NCBI GenBank assembly: GCA_019096195.1 | Contig: JAGTXK010000021.1 | Span: 310,001-374,000 of the forward strand | DNA: 64,000 nucleotides | Source of the DNA: Boletus sp. NGJ | Taxonomy: Eukaryota; Basidiomycota; Agaricomycetes; Boletales; Boletaceae | Direction of reading: 5' to 3' | In this document: piece after piece, positions 45,330 to 55,807 of the stretch | Layout of the letters: the number at the start of each line of letters is the position of its first letter | How positions within the stretch are numbered: position 1 is the stretch's first letter | Notes under the pieces: generated by a model | Told to the model about the DNA's origin: nothing | Database searches by the model: none | Seen by the model: only the letters and a program-made list of their open reading frames with translations | Program-made: the position numbers and the translations under genes

Positions 45330-46090
45330 CCCTGGGAAATCAGATGGTTTCCTGAATACTAACCAGTTCCATTCCTTGCCCTGTCCACCTGTAACTAATA
45401 AAATGTGTTCATGATGTCTATCATGTACCTCCATCTTAACTTTACAGGTAGATCGAGTTTCTAGCCTTGATGGAAAATTTAAAAGCTAAGGCCCATCATA
45501 GATCTGAACAAATGATAAGGGGTAGCCAATTGGAGTGAAGAGGTACTTTATTTCAAATCAACCAACTTAACATAAAATGGGACCAGACAACATGGCCACA
45601 AAAACCTCGCCTTCTATCAGCATTCCCCCAGTGCATGTAGCAAGGTAAAATGCAATCAGTGATCAAGGAAGTACACACTTCTGGCCATATAACACCACAA
45701 GAGTGCAGCTCAGGAGGTGTAGGACAATGTATTTTTGGTGGGTTGATGTACTATCTGATGTCAAGATCAGTAGGCCAGCAGCACCAAACTGTGAGCATAT
45801 CAGGGAGCCAATCACATTGGCACATCATGGACTACACGAGCACAACCCTTAAGTTGGAAAGCTTGTTAAATATACCCACTGACATGCGTTTGAATATGGT
45901 GAGGGACTTTGAACTGTCTGTGTTGATGTTAGTGGGCTGTGTGCTTTGGCATTTGATACCACCAAGCTGTCAAGGTGAACTCGAAGCATTAAGTCTGCTG
46001 GCACATTGTATGAGTATCCAAAGCTTGACAATTGGATTCAATGGTCAATGAAGGGAAATTGAAGCACTCCCTTGATATTCTGGTATCTTG
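45330..46090. other. CpG-depleted sequence, no gene recognised
   Basis: Frame 45650-46051 (+) has no recognisable features. Confidence 0.4.
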
Positions 46091-46097
46091 ATAGTTT

Positions 46098-46275
46098 CGA
46101 GCCATTCTGCTTACAGTTGTCAGGATTTTCCACTCTACTTCCCATGTTCACCTGAATTTTCTGCAGCTATCCTGGTCATTCTGCAACACCGGTCCGAGCC
46201 ATTCTGCTTACAGTGTCGGGATTTTCCACTCTACTTCCCGTGTTCGCCCGAATTTCACTGCAACTATCCGATAGG
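46098..46275 (+). repeat. 97-bp tandem duplication spanning the CpG-decay boundary
   Basis: Unit 1 starts 46098, unit 2 starts 46195 (both cgagccattctgcttacag). In unit 1 four CpGs of unit 2 are changed: gtcagg/gtcggg and cccatgttcacctgaa/cccgtgttcgcccgaa. Confidence 0.85.
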
Positions 46276-46644
46276 GATCGGCATACTCACGGCAGCTCGG
46301 AGAGAACTTCAAACTCAGCTTCGGCACTGGTCGGCAGGTGATACTTCTCATTTTTGCTTTATACGAGCTTGTTCAAATTCGCAGTCCTCTAGAATGTGCT
46401 GTATAAGTAATACTTCTGTGTGGACTCAATGAAGGGGTTGAGTAGAATTCTCACTGTTGAAACTGACGAACGTGTTGGAACTTGGAGGAGATAGTTTGCG
46501 ATCGGACTTGAACATTTGTCATTTATGATCTGTCACATCGCCGGCTTTCCTCTTCTTCAAGGCGATGCCACCCACTTGGTATCGGATCAATGAACGGCCA
46601 TACATAAAACCACAGTTGTCCTGTTGACCCTCCGCAACACAGAA

Positions 46645-48126
46645 ATGTCTCTTCCTGATAGCACCACCGTTCTCATTGTAGGAGCAGGTCCAACGGGCCT
46701 CGCTGCTGCTTTATCTCTCCTCCACCATGGCTTTCGTGACTTCGTCATCGTAGACGCCGTGCAGCACGGCGAGAACACCTCTCGCGCTCTCGTCGTTCAT
46801 CCTGCCACACTCGAGGTGGGTGTGTTTTATCCCTCTTTTTCTCTCCTGTCTCAATGCCTCGTAGACCCTGGACACGATCGGGTGTGGAGACGACATCGTG
46901 TCACAGGGAATCAAGACGCAGAAGCCCCAGGTCGGGACGCGCTCAGGTGTCCTGGCTTGTGCTGATCTCGCGTTTCTCAAACGATACACGCGCCACCCGT
47001 ACGCTCTTATCATTCCCCAGAACCTGACTGAACATGTACTGGGGGCAAAGCTGGCAAGCCTCGGCGTGTCTGTCCATCGACCTCTCAGGGTGGTCGGAAT
47101 GAAGCGCAACATGGAGAACGCGCAGCTGACCGACGTTGCATTCGAAGACGGAAGCGTGATTACCGCGAAATATGTCGTCGGTGCGGATGGCGCGCGCTCA
47201 GTGGTAGGTTTTTGTTAAAAATATTCGATGTCAAGTCGTTCAGATCTATGCTCAGGTCCGCACGACCGCTGGGATCGGTTTCACTGATCCAATGCGTCCA
47301 AATGCAGAGAGTCTCTCCAACCTCGCACAGATGGTCCTCGCAGACGTCACTTTTGATGCTGCGGAAGAGGACATTCCGTTCACAGGTACCTTGTCATCGA
47401 ACAGTTTCTTCCTTTGTGCCCCCATGCCTTCCACCTTTAACGAATACCTCATCGCCAACGGTCACCCCTCTCTGACTGGCCAGCTCTACCGCATCGGCTC
47501 CGGTGTCCCCTTGGAAGACGGAGAAATTCCCCACTCACCATCAAAGGAGTATCTGCAAAACCTTGTCGATCGGTTTGGGCCGTATAGTTTATCATCCGAT
47601 CCGTCCGTGAACCCCAAATCCAAACCCATATGTATCAAGGACGTCATCTGGGCGACCCGTTTCCGCAACCACGCCGCAATTGCCGATACTTCCTTCACTC
47701 GGCTTGGTTCTTCGAGGGTCATCAGAACCAGGAGAACCAGAGGGTGGGATTATCCTTCTCGTAGGCGACGCGGCACACATTCATTCCCCTGCTGGTGGAC
47801 AGGGCATGAATCTCGGGTTGCGCGACGCCATCTTCTTAGGCGAAGCGCTGACGAAGCACATCCACGCTACCGAGGCCAAGCCCCTCTCGGAAGCAGACGT
47901 GATCCTTCGCGATTTCGCGGCAGTGCGACATGCACGTGCGCTCGAAGTGATTGGGCTCACCAAAGGGTTGTTGTCGATCATGGGTTCGAAGCCTGGGGAG
48001 TGGGTGTGCTGGTGGCTGCCGATCAGCGCAGCGACAGTTCGGAATTGGGTGTTGTGGATAGCGGGAATGTTGCCGTTTATGCAGCGAAAGATGGGTTGGG
48101 AGTTGAGTGGGTTGGGTCGGAAGTGA
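46645..48126 (+). pseudogene. FAD-dependent aromatic monooxygenase copy 1, frameshifted
   Basis: Exons 46645-46815, 46865-47203, 47256-48126. Seen: N-terminal dinucleotide-binding motif VLIVGAGPTGLAAAL, the VVGADGARSV motif, and the second FAD motif LLVGDAAHIHSP then AGGQGMNLG. Family knowledge: PheA/TfdB-like FAD_binding_3 hydroxylases that use NAD(P)H and O2 on phenolic or polyketide substrates. Against copy 2 (59519-60991) exon 3 has 16 extra bases just after SFTRLG (about 47706-47721), which shifts the frame by one before the GDAAH motif; the intervals are too short to be an intron. The rest of the gene is open in the shifted frame to the stop at 48126. A sequencing or assembly error is possible. 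Confidence 0.8.
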
Positions 48127-48604
48127 TTTTTCCGCTGGCTTACTTCGCTTTTGGGATGTGTACACAGCTATACAATCATGCATATCTTTTTTCTATAGTG
48201 TACAGTAGACTTTCTCCCTGGTATAATGTGCAATGTAGTAATGCATTTCAGGTCGTATTGCATAACGTCAGAGCAGCCCTCTGCGAGCCAAAAATGCACT
48301 CTAAATCCCAGTGCATCAACTTTAATTGCTGCCGATCCGTTGCTAATCATAGAGACGTCTTCTGTATCATCATTATTTTGCGGCTTCGGCCGAGTAATGC
48401 GCCCAGAAATAACGAAAACTGGTTCATACAGAACGAAGATAAGTCCTACAAAAAACTGATATGGGGACTTCGGGTAGTTGAGACCAATGAAAGGTGTAAA
48501 TCGCTTGGTTGTACTTGACTACGTACACATTATAAGTATATCTGGGGTGCATAGCGAGAGTCCCACACGCTAGCAGCACACGCGCGTAGCGCAGTGTCTA
48601 TCCT

Positions 48605-49323
48605 CTAATGCAGATTGTACCCAACTAAATGCCTTCGGCCTATTATTTCGCCCACCTATTCGCGCACTCAGTGAGTACCACAACACGCAAAGGACAGAAA
48701 AGGAAAGGGAGAACACCAGGAAAATGAAAATGAAAAAGAGGGCTCACCTTGAAAATCGTGTATGCTTCCACCGCATACACTGCGACGCGGGCCCACTGGC
48801 CGGTAGTGAGCAGGTCGCGCCAGTACTGCGGGTTCTTTGCACGACCCCAGAGGACAGAGTATGCATCCGTGATGGTAGCGAAGGAAGTCGGAGGCTGCAA
48901 CCGTTCAGCAATGTAGATTTGCTTCAACAGCTCACGGGCGACTTCCGCGTTGTAGATGAGGGGCTGGCGATATGCTACGCGAGCCAAACGCAAGTCGAGG
49001 GCGGACGATGAAGGTGCATGGAAACGCGGGGGGACATGGAGAGAAAGGCCCACATAGTAGTCAGCCCCGGTGAATGGAGATGACAGAACAAAATAGTACG
49101 CACACCCAAGCAACCCTGCAGCCCTTTCACCGAGAGGACCGAGCATCCGCCCTGCGCTCGTCAATAGCCGTTGTGCAGCACCAAGGGCATCCTGCACCTG
49201 CTTCGAGTTGGTTACGCCTTGGGAGGCCTGGGTGGTACTTGCAAACCGGCGCGCGGCGAATGGCGGAGAAGCACGGCGCGAAGCTGCTTGGCGGAATAAG
49301 GAGGTAGGGAACGTCGACCTCAT
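48605..49323 (-). CDS. ATP20: Mitochondrial ATP synthase subunit g (165 aa)
   Basis: Exons 49323-49104, 48974-48748, 48655-48605 (introns 129 and 92 bp), in phase. N-terminus is basic and Arg/Ser/Ala-rich (MRSTFPTSLFRQAASRRAS), a mitochondrial presequence. The conserved core LLGSYRQPLIYNAEVAREL, KQIYIAERLQPPTSFATI and QWARVAVYAVEAYTIFKVG matches the F1Fo ATP synthase g subunit (Atp20), which with subunit e supports dimers at cristae edges; the small last exon gives EIIGRRHLVGYNLH, stop. A housekeeping gene between two accessory genes; its counterpart is absent from the second module at 59.5-64 kb. Confidence 0.9.
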
Positions 49324-50270
49324 GGTGCTCGTAGGGTGTACTTTGAACTGCGTTTTCGGTGTTGTTCGTTCTCCGTCGAACTTGCTCAGTGACTGAGTGG
49401 TGTGTTGACGGGAAACAAAGATGGTGGGAAATTCAACTTATCTGGTTGTATAATTATATTATATATATTATATTATATATTCAAAGTTGAAAACCGCAGC
49501 TGTTTTTGGCGTCATTTTGACCGTCGTTTTGGAGGTAGTTTTCGATTCAAGACAAACCCACGAAAACTTTGACATACCTCGCTTTCATTGCGTGGTTTGG
49601 GGCGATTTCAATTGCGGTTCCCGAGAACTGCCAGTCGGAGTTTCAAATAACAAAGATATCTTATCAGCCTGAAACGGCACAGTACCAACAACAACGACCA
49701 GGCGACGTGCACGAAACTCAAACGTGGCTGCGGATGCTGCTGCCCCCATCTGGAGAAAGCGGCTTTAAAGACTCGGGAAGTCGTCGAAAACTACTTCGAG
49801 AACACCGTAAACAGCTGCGGTTTCCAACCTTGAACTACAAAAATCATGTCCATACGAGTCGTTCGTTCTCTGTTCACGTTTTCGGGGACTCGAGAAGTGC
49901 TTACCGCAAGGATCGACCGTCACTGGATGCCAAGAGAAACACTACAGTTTTGTTCAGGCGTCTCAACACTCGAATGATGATCCTACATGCCCGCCTCAAG
50001 GTATCGAGTCCAAGTCCCTATGATGGCGCGATCCAGTTCGATCAACAGAGAGTGCTGCAAAGAGCCACTGATTTGCGTTGATTCCATTTGAACGACCAGC
50101 CCCGGCTCGTCTACAAGAACAGGTACCTTTCCAGCCAAACACACACGCCAGCGTTGCATCATCATCCTTAGTGATTGGGCCTAAGTCTATAGAGTACATC
50201 ACATAGGGTACGTGTTCCGTTACTGGCGTGAAACAAAATTCCCAGCGCTGTTGCCCAGGTGGCTCCGACC
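49324..50270. other. Intergenic, partly duplicated
   Basis: AT-rich stretch 49440-49480. 49850-50100 is similar to 61330-61480 (ctgttcacgttttcgg; gatcctacat; tatgatggcgc), marking the paralogous flank of the P450. The long plus-strand frame 49569-50081 has no recognisable domain. Confidence 0.5.
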
Positions 50271-52605
50271 TCAGGCAACGTACGGTCGGACACGCAGAGG
50301 TAACTTGCATCCCACCTCACCCGCAATCTTTGGTCGTGGAAGCACACCTCTTCCGATTTCAATCTTGGAATCAACCCCATCACGCAGCTCAAAGATAAAG
50401 TTTTTCACGAGCACCGTCAAGACCGCCTACCAAAAAAAGGGCGTAAACAGTGAGCCACACACACACTTCACCTACACACCTTGAACTCCATCACCGCAAA
50501 ATTCTTGCCCAAACACGTCCTCGGTCCATCCACGAACGTGAGCAAATGTCGATGTCCATGGATTTCTTTCGCCTTGGTAGGTATCCCATCCTGGCCGTGC
50601 ACGTCCTCGAGCCATCGACTTGGCCGGAACATCTTCGCGTCCTCACCCCACATCGCGGTGGAGCGGTTCATGGATTCCAGCGAGACAGTGACCAGCGTGT
50701 CTTTAGCGATCGTCAGGCTGTCGACCAGTTGGCCGGTTTTGGTTCGGACAGGTTCGGAGAGCGGGATCACATCGTCTTCAATGGCCTGCGGCAGTGCCAT
50801 GTTCATCGTCAGTCATCGATAGGGCGACACACATCATACGTGACGAGGAGTGGGAGGAGGGAGTTCAGTGCGGACTTACGATACGTGTAATTTCGACGAC
50901 AGGCGGGTGGACGCGAAGGATCTCGTGGACAACGGCGTCGAGGTAGGGAAGACCGTTTGTAAGTTGATCGTACGTCGGGTCTACCCCATGCTCAAGAAGC
51001 TCATTTCGCAGCTCTGTTTGCACGTCCGGGTTCCGCGAGAGCTCGAGCAGGGCCCACTAGGAAACCGGTCAGATTCCATGGGGAATACATGAGTACGATT
51101 TACACTCAAGGTGACTAGAGAAGTATCAGTCAGGATGAGTTTGAGATCATACAGCGAACACATACCGGAAGTCGTTTCATACCCTGCGATAAGCAACACT
51201 TTCATCTATAAAACTAGCGTTGACGACGGACTTCGAGGACGGGTGCAACGGGATTCATTTACCTGGGCCATGACTTCCTCCTTCGTCAACTGGAACTCCG
51301 ACTCCTCATTTGCCCCCTCGACTATATTTCGAGTTGAGCAGATGAGTGGTGCATCCAAAGGAACATTTGAAATGGACCACGTACTGAGCAACCCAATGAT
51401 AGACCTCTCTTTCTTGCCCCCAACTACACCCATCTCCATTTCTTTCTGTGTTCGGGAGAGCAGCACATTTGAGATCTCTTCCATTGCGACGCCAAGCTTC
51501 TGGATCAGCCTTCCGCGTGCCGTAGGTATATCCACGAGGAACGGGAAGACCTGCGCCAAGAGAAGAAGGCCTGTGTTGACAACCGTAGAACGAGGGGACG
51601 CGCCGAATGTGTCAAAGACTTCAGTGACGTGTGCGTGCTTGCCTTGGAGCGCGCCAAAATTGTGAGAGAAACCTGCGAGGCCGATGGTATCGAGTCTGCC
51701 ACAGTAATTATACATGTATCGCAAGAAGAGGGCAGGAGAACGTACGATATGTGATTCATCCTTCAACATCAGGAAGTCAGAAATTGGTAATGAAGATGCG
51801 TCAGGCAGTTTGACGCAACGCACCAATTTTGGACCTCGATCAGAGCGCTATCCCCACCGTTCGACTCGATGAGAGCATCCCAAGCTCCTTTCGCCTTTAA
51901 ACCGAGTTCACATCCACGTAAGAGAAGGACCCACTACCCACACAATAACAATCCGACCTTGTATGCTGAGTCATAAAAAATTGATGTCAGCTGTCGAATG
52001 CCAGCGATGGTGAAAGCAGGCGTCAAAGACTTGCGCTGTCTGGCCAAATCAATCAATGTTGCTCGTAGCGACGAGTCAAACTACCTCTTATGATTCTCTC
52101 CATCGGCCCATAAGAGACCTTTCCCAAGCTCGATCCAAGCATCAGCCACTCTACAACACCGTGATGGTGGGGATCAACCACGTACCATATTCGCGAGTAC
52201 TTTTCTGCTTCCAGGGGTCTGGGTATAAGTCCAGGTGTCCTTGGAATAAAAATGTGCGATCGCCTTCGGATCATTCAAGATGATCTTCTTCTTCCCCAAT
52301 GTCGACGGAATGGCGTATACCGAACCATATTCTAAGGCCCATGCTTCGTATATGGCGCCCGAGTTCTCCGCGTCGAGGATCCGCTTGTTGACACCATACA
52401 GGGAGCTCTCGCTGGGTGGTCCTCGGAGCTGTGTGGTGTGGACCTGCCGATGGGATGTTCGGAGCCATCGAAGGAGGGTCCAGACCGCTGTGCAGGCGAC
52501 GGCGGCATCGAACGCATACCACTGATAGGGACGAACGTGAATCAAAATGGTGTCCAGGACCTCCGACGTAGTCCGAGGCGTGGATAATAAAGCATCGAGC
52601 GACAT
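50271..52605 (-). CDS. Cytochrome P450 monooxygenase copy 1, open (584 aa, 11 exons)
   Basis: Exons 52605-52186, 52128-52085, 52039-51958, 51894-51824, 51760-51746, 51695-51263, 51205-51166, 51114-51104, 51056-50880, 50785-50480, 50426-50271; total divisible by three with no stop. N-terminal membrane helix near AFDAAVACTAVWTLL. P450 landmarks in order: KGLLWADGENHKRQRKSL (helix C region), I-helix LLIAGYETTSVTLSWALLEL, ExxR in VHEILRVHPP, FRPSRW, and the haem-ligand loop FVDGPRTCLGKNF with its Cys. Two micro-exons of 15 and 11 nt are required to keep the frame. Family knowledge: membrane-bound ER haem monooxygenase needing a P450 reductase. Convergent with the monooxygenase across ATP20. Subfamily and substrate not assignable by eye. 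Confidence 0.88.
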
Positions 52606-52682
52606 AGTAGGCAATAGTATGCCAGTTGAAACAGAGGTGCAACGAGTCGCGACTGTCCAAAGTATTGTAACACTTCCCTAAT

Positions 52683-52694
52683 GCTTTATATGCC
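52683..52694 (-). promoter_or_regulatory. TATA box of P450 copy 1
   Basis: GGCATATAAAGC on the minus strand, about 80 bp upstream of the ATG; the same element (ggcatataaagg) is at the right edge of the window for copy 2. Confidence 0.55.
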
Positions 52695-52699
52695 TTCCG

Positions 52700-53330
52700 T
52701 CGCCGGATCTTCTCGGGGCTGGTTGGCTATCCCATTCAACAACAGAGAGCCAGATTTGGTCGAATTGAACGGGGAGACTCGGCATATAACAATAGTGGCC
52801 CACATCAGCATATCCCATATCGGCTGGAGGGAGGTGATATGATAGTGCCTGGGGAAGTCGTTCAGTCATTCGCTGGGACATGAAACAGAGACTTATAGCG
52901 CACGATTCTCGGAAGAATCGATGAGACGGAGAATCTAACATAGGTCGCCCACGTCAGCAAATATTGGTGAGCGGACCAGTGCAGGCCGGTGGCTCTTTGG
53001 GAATGATACCAGTTAAGAGACTCGACCTACCCCGAAGTGAGGGGGATCATTATCTATGGGAGAGAAGATTGCATGGAAGTTCCTACCGCCGCATTGTCAC
53101 TCACAAGCAGAGTTGCAAGAACAGTATGTGAACCATAGCACGAGTTTCGGAACGACGGGTTCATAGGACGGCTGTGTTAGAATTCGAGGTGCGGGGCCAC
53201 CTAAGGGTAATAACAAGGATTTCATGTTTGTCTGAGCTTTGTCAAACAAGGTAGGGAAGGGAAATACGTGATTAAGTAAGCCTTTAGTGTCTTAGTGCAC
53301 CATGACTCTGACCTAAACAGATGCACCACT
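52700..53330. other. Intergenic, no gene recognised
   Basis: Upstream flank of P450 copy 1; short frames without recognisable features. Confidence 0.4.
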
Positions 53331-53339
53331 CCGTCCTCA

Positions 53340-53780
53340 ATTTTGTACGTGCACACGTGAGTTTGTATCTCAACTGAACTCCCTTGCTCGCGGCAATAAC
53401 GGTGTCGCTGCACGTCACTATGTTTATATCATATTCATATTGAAACGCTTCTTCACCGTAGAAAGAACGGTGTTGCCATACGTCGCGACCGGATGTTAAA
53501 CCACGGATCCGTTAAAAGAACGGATCAGTCCAGCCACTCCTTGAGTTTGTTTGCCAAGAGCATGCTCACGTGAAGGTATGTCTCGATGCTGATATGTTCC
53601 CTCTCTCAAAGTAATAACGGTGCTGCTGTAGTGTCGCCGCGACCGGAGGTTGGGACGACACTTGATTGATCGCATCATACCCCTTCCAATTTTTTTTCCG
53701 TAAAGTACATGCACACGTGAGTTTATATCTCGATGTTGAAACGGTCTATTTCCGCGGTTATGATGATGTTGCTGTTGCGA
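53340..53780 (+). repeat. Three imperfect repeats, about 180-210 bp each
   Basis: Units begin gcacacgtgagtttgtatct (53350), ctcacgtgaaggtatgtctc (53566) and gcacacgtgagtttatatct (53712), each followed by a g-a-a-a-c-g / gtaataacggtg-t-g-ctg block. No coding potential. Confidence 0.55.
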
Positions 53781-53789
53781 TGATATCAG

Positions 53790-54394
53790 GGGTTAGGCGG
53801 GCCCCTGATGACTGCTCTTGGATGTGATTTGAGAATCGCTTCTATCTACTGCAACATTGGGACTGACACATTCTGACTTATATCACCATCAACACCAGAC
53901 CCAAATTTCACTGATGGATCAGTCGAACAATCGACTGATGTGCCCAATCTCGTCTGGCAGGTCTCATCTTTCACGTTAGTATGCTGATCAAAACGAGCCA
54001 CATAGGAAGAGGACATCCGAGGCTTGAAAGGCCACTCAGCTTGACGCTGGATTCGGATGTTGGGTCACCGAGCGAATGCCTTGTCGAGTTAGTGACATCG
54101 CTTTGCAACTCCCTTACCAATTGGCATGGTGAGAGTCAGGCGAAGCAGCTGCCTGAAATATTCGCGGACGCGCCAGTGATCATTAGTGGTCATGCATACA
54201 ATCTGACGAACGGAGCCGCGCTTCGACCAAACCTAGTCCAACGACTTGGTAGTTTTTTTCTGGTTTCCATCTTCCATTGATGCCATCACGCTTGGGTGAG
54301 CTGTCTTTTTGTCCCCCGGCGCCTGTACATACCCACCCGTGTTCCCATCACCCTGGGTACCTCCCTGCACATCGTAAGCGTTGATTAATGACTA
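53790..54394. other. Intergenic, no gene recognised
   Basis: A plus-strand frame at 53981-54280 (99 codons) has no recognisable features. Confidence 0.4.
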
Positions 54395-54484
54395 GGCCTT
54401 TTCGAATGCACATAAGGCCCCAGGGCCTTCGTTGCGTCCTCCTCCATACACATCGTCTGCATGTCTCTACCTGATAAAACCACC
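54395..54484 (+). pseudogene. Relic of a monooxygenase promoter and first codons
   Basis: 54406-54483 resembles 59465-59541: gcacataaggccccagggcc / acatataaggccacagagcc, then the start MSLPDKTT with identical bases (atgtctctacctgataaaac, 54461-54480). Similarity stops abruptly after the eighth codon. Confidence 0.7.
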
Positions 54485-55800
54485 GAAGCGAGACCGAGAT
54501 GGATGGACGTGTGAGCGGGACACCGACGACTGTACCGTTTCCATCGGCAAAGAAACGCGCCGGAATATCGGATTTCCACTCTCAGAGATACCTCCAGGGT
54601 TCTTCTCGCATACAGATAAAGATGCCTGAATCGTTGCCGCGTCCCTCTCCGCCGCTTCGACCCGGAGCACACATATCGTGTGAACCTTGATCCATGTATC
54701 CACCTTCGTTGCTCGAGGGGGGGGGACACATTGCAGTCACTCCTCTAGCTCTGTAGCATCCCAGCGCGTGGAGACGTCCAAAACTTTTTTTTTTTCTTTT
54801 TTCCCTAAGAAGTTAGTGAAAATCGGCCGCAGTCAGACCGAGTACTTTGAGCAGCCGTCGCTATCAAGTACACTGACTACTGTAAGGACCGGCTTGATTC
54901 AGAGGGCGAGGTCACCGGACCGGAATGCCGTTTTTGCCACTTGCAGGACGTAGAATGAAGTTCTGTGGTACTAGAAAGAGGACGTGGATCAGTGATTGCA
55001 GGGAGTGTTTGTTCTGGCTAGTACATCAGTATCGATTGTTATGAAGGATGGAAGTGCACCGGTTACATGTCGCTTGGATGCCCGCCAAGTCGAGCCCGTG
55101 TTCGAGGTCGGTATAGAGTCTGTCAAAGTACTACGAGCGTTCGTAGTTCGGCTCGTCGATCTTGCCTGTTCCCCGAAGTATGGAAGTACGGCGGTTCCAA
55201 ATTGCCTTGGAAGGAAAAGTACGAGACACGACATGGACGTGCACTCGATTACACTGGCCCGTATATCTCGTTAGTAGGATCGACTCCAAAAGTTCAGTAT
55301 AGTACCTGAGAGCAATCTCAGGCGCTTCTGTGGCTTCCAGTGGATGTTTATTTTGCCGGTGATGAACCTGGGAAGTTGTTTGGCGTCCGAAGGCATCGCT
55401 AATGTCAATAGGACATAGGTGGGAGCGCAACTTGAACCATTTGAGTCCCGAAGAGGCACGTGCGATGCCAACAGCATTGACCGGACTGTAGGCTCGTCGT
55501 GAACAGGTCCACATACGACGGGCACCAGGATAAGACTACCCTTGGCGACCAGGAAAGGTCTCGTCGATGGATCGCTTGCCTGGTCGTCACAACGAGGTCA
55601 CCTAGCAGGGACACGAGTAAGCACAGGCGCGAAAAACGTGAGGCCCACCTGTGTGAACAGACCCTTAAGGAGCAACGCTTGGTGCCACGAGTAAACTAAA
55701 ACACCTCCTTCTTTCGCTCCTCAAAGGGCCCGCGACTGTGTACCGTAATCAGTGAGGATGTCGTCGACAATGACCGGTGCGTAGTAGTTTTGAGGAGTGA
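54485..55800. other. Intergenic, no gene recognised
   Basis: Contains a G9 run (54717-54725) and a T-rich run near 54786. Frames on the minus strand (54385-54729, 55131-55514) lack recognisable features. Confidence 0.4.
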
Positions 55801-55807
55801 TTGTGCG

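Noticed and set aside
47706-47721. The extra 16 nt in monooxygenase copy 1 as an intron
   Set aside because: Any GT...AG interval there is 19-25 nt, far below the 46-bp minimum seen elsewhere in the window.
49569-50081. 170-codon plus-strand frame as a gene
   Set aside because: No domain, no conservation of the frame in the duplicated flank at 61.3-61.5 kb, and it overlaps the 3' flank of the P450.
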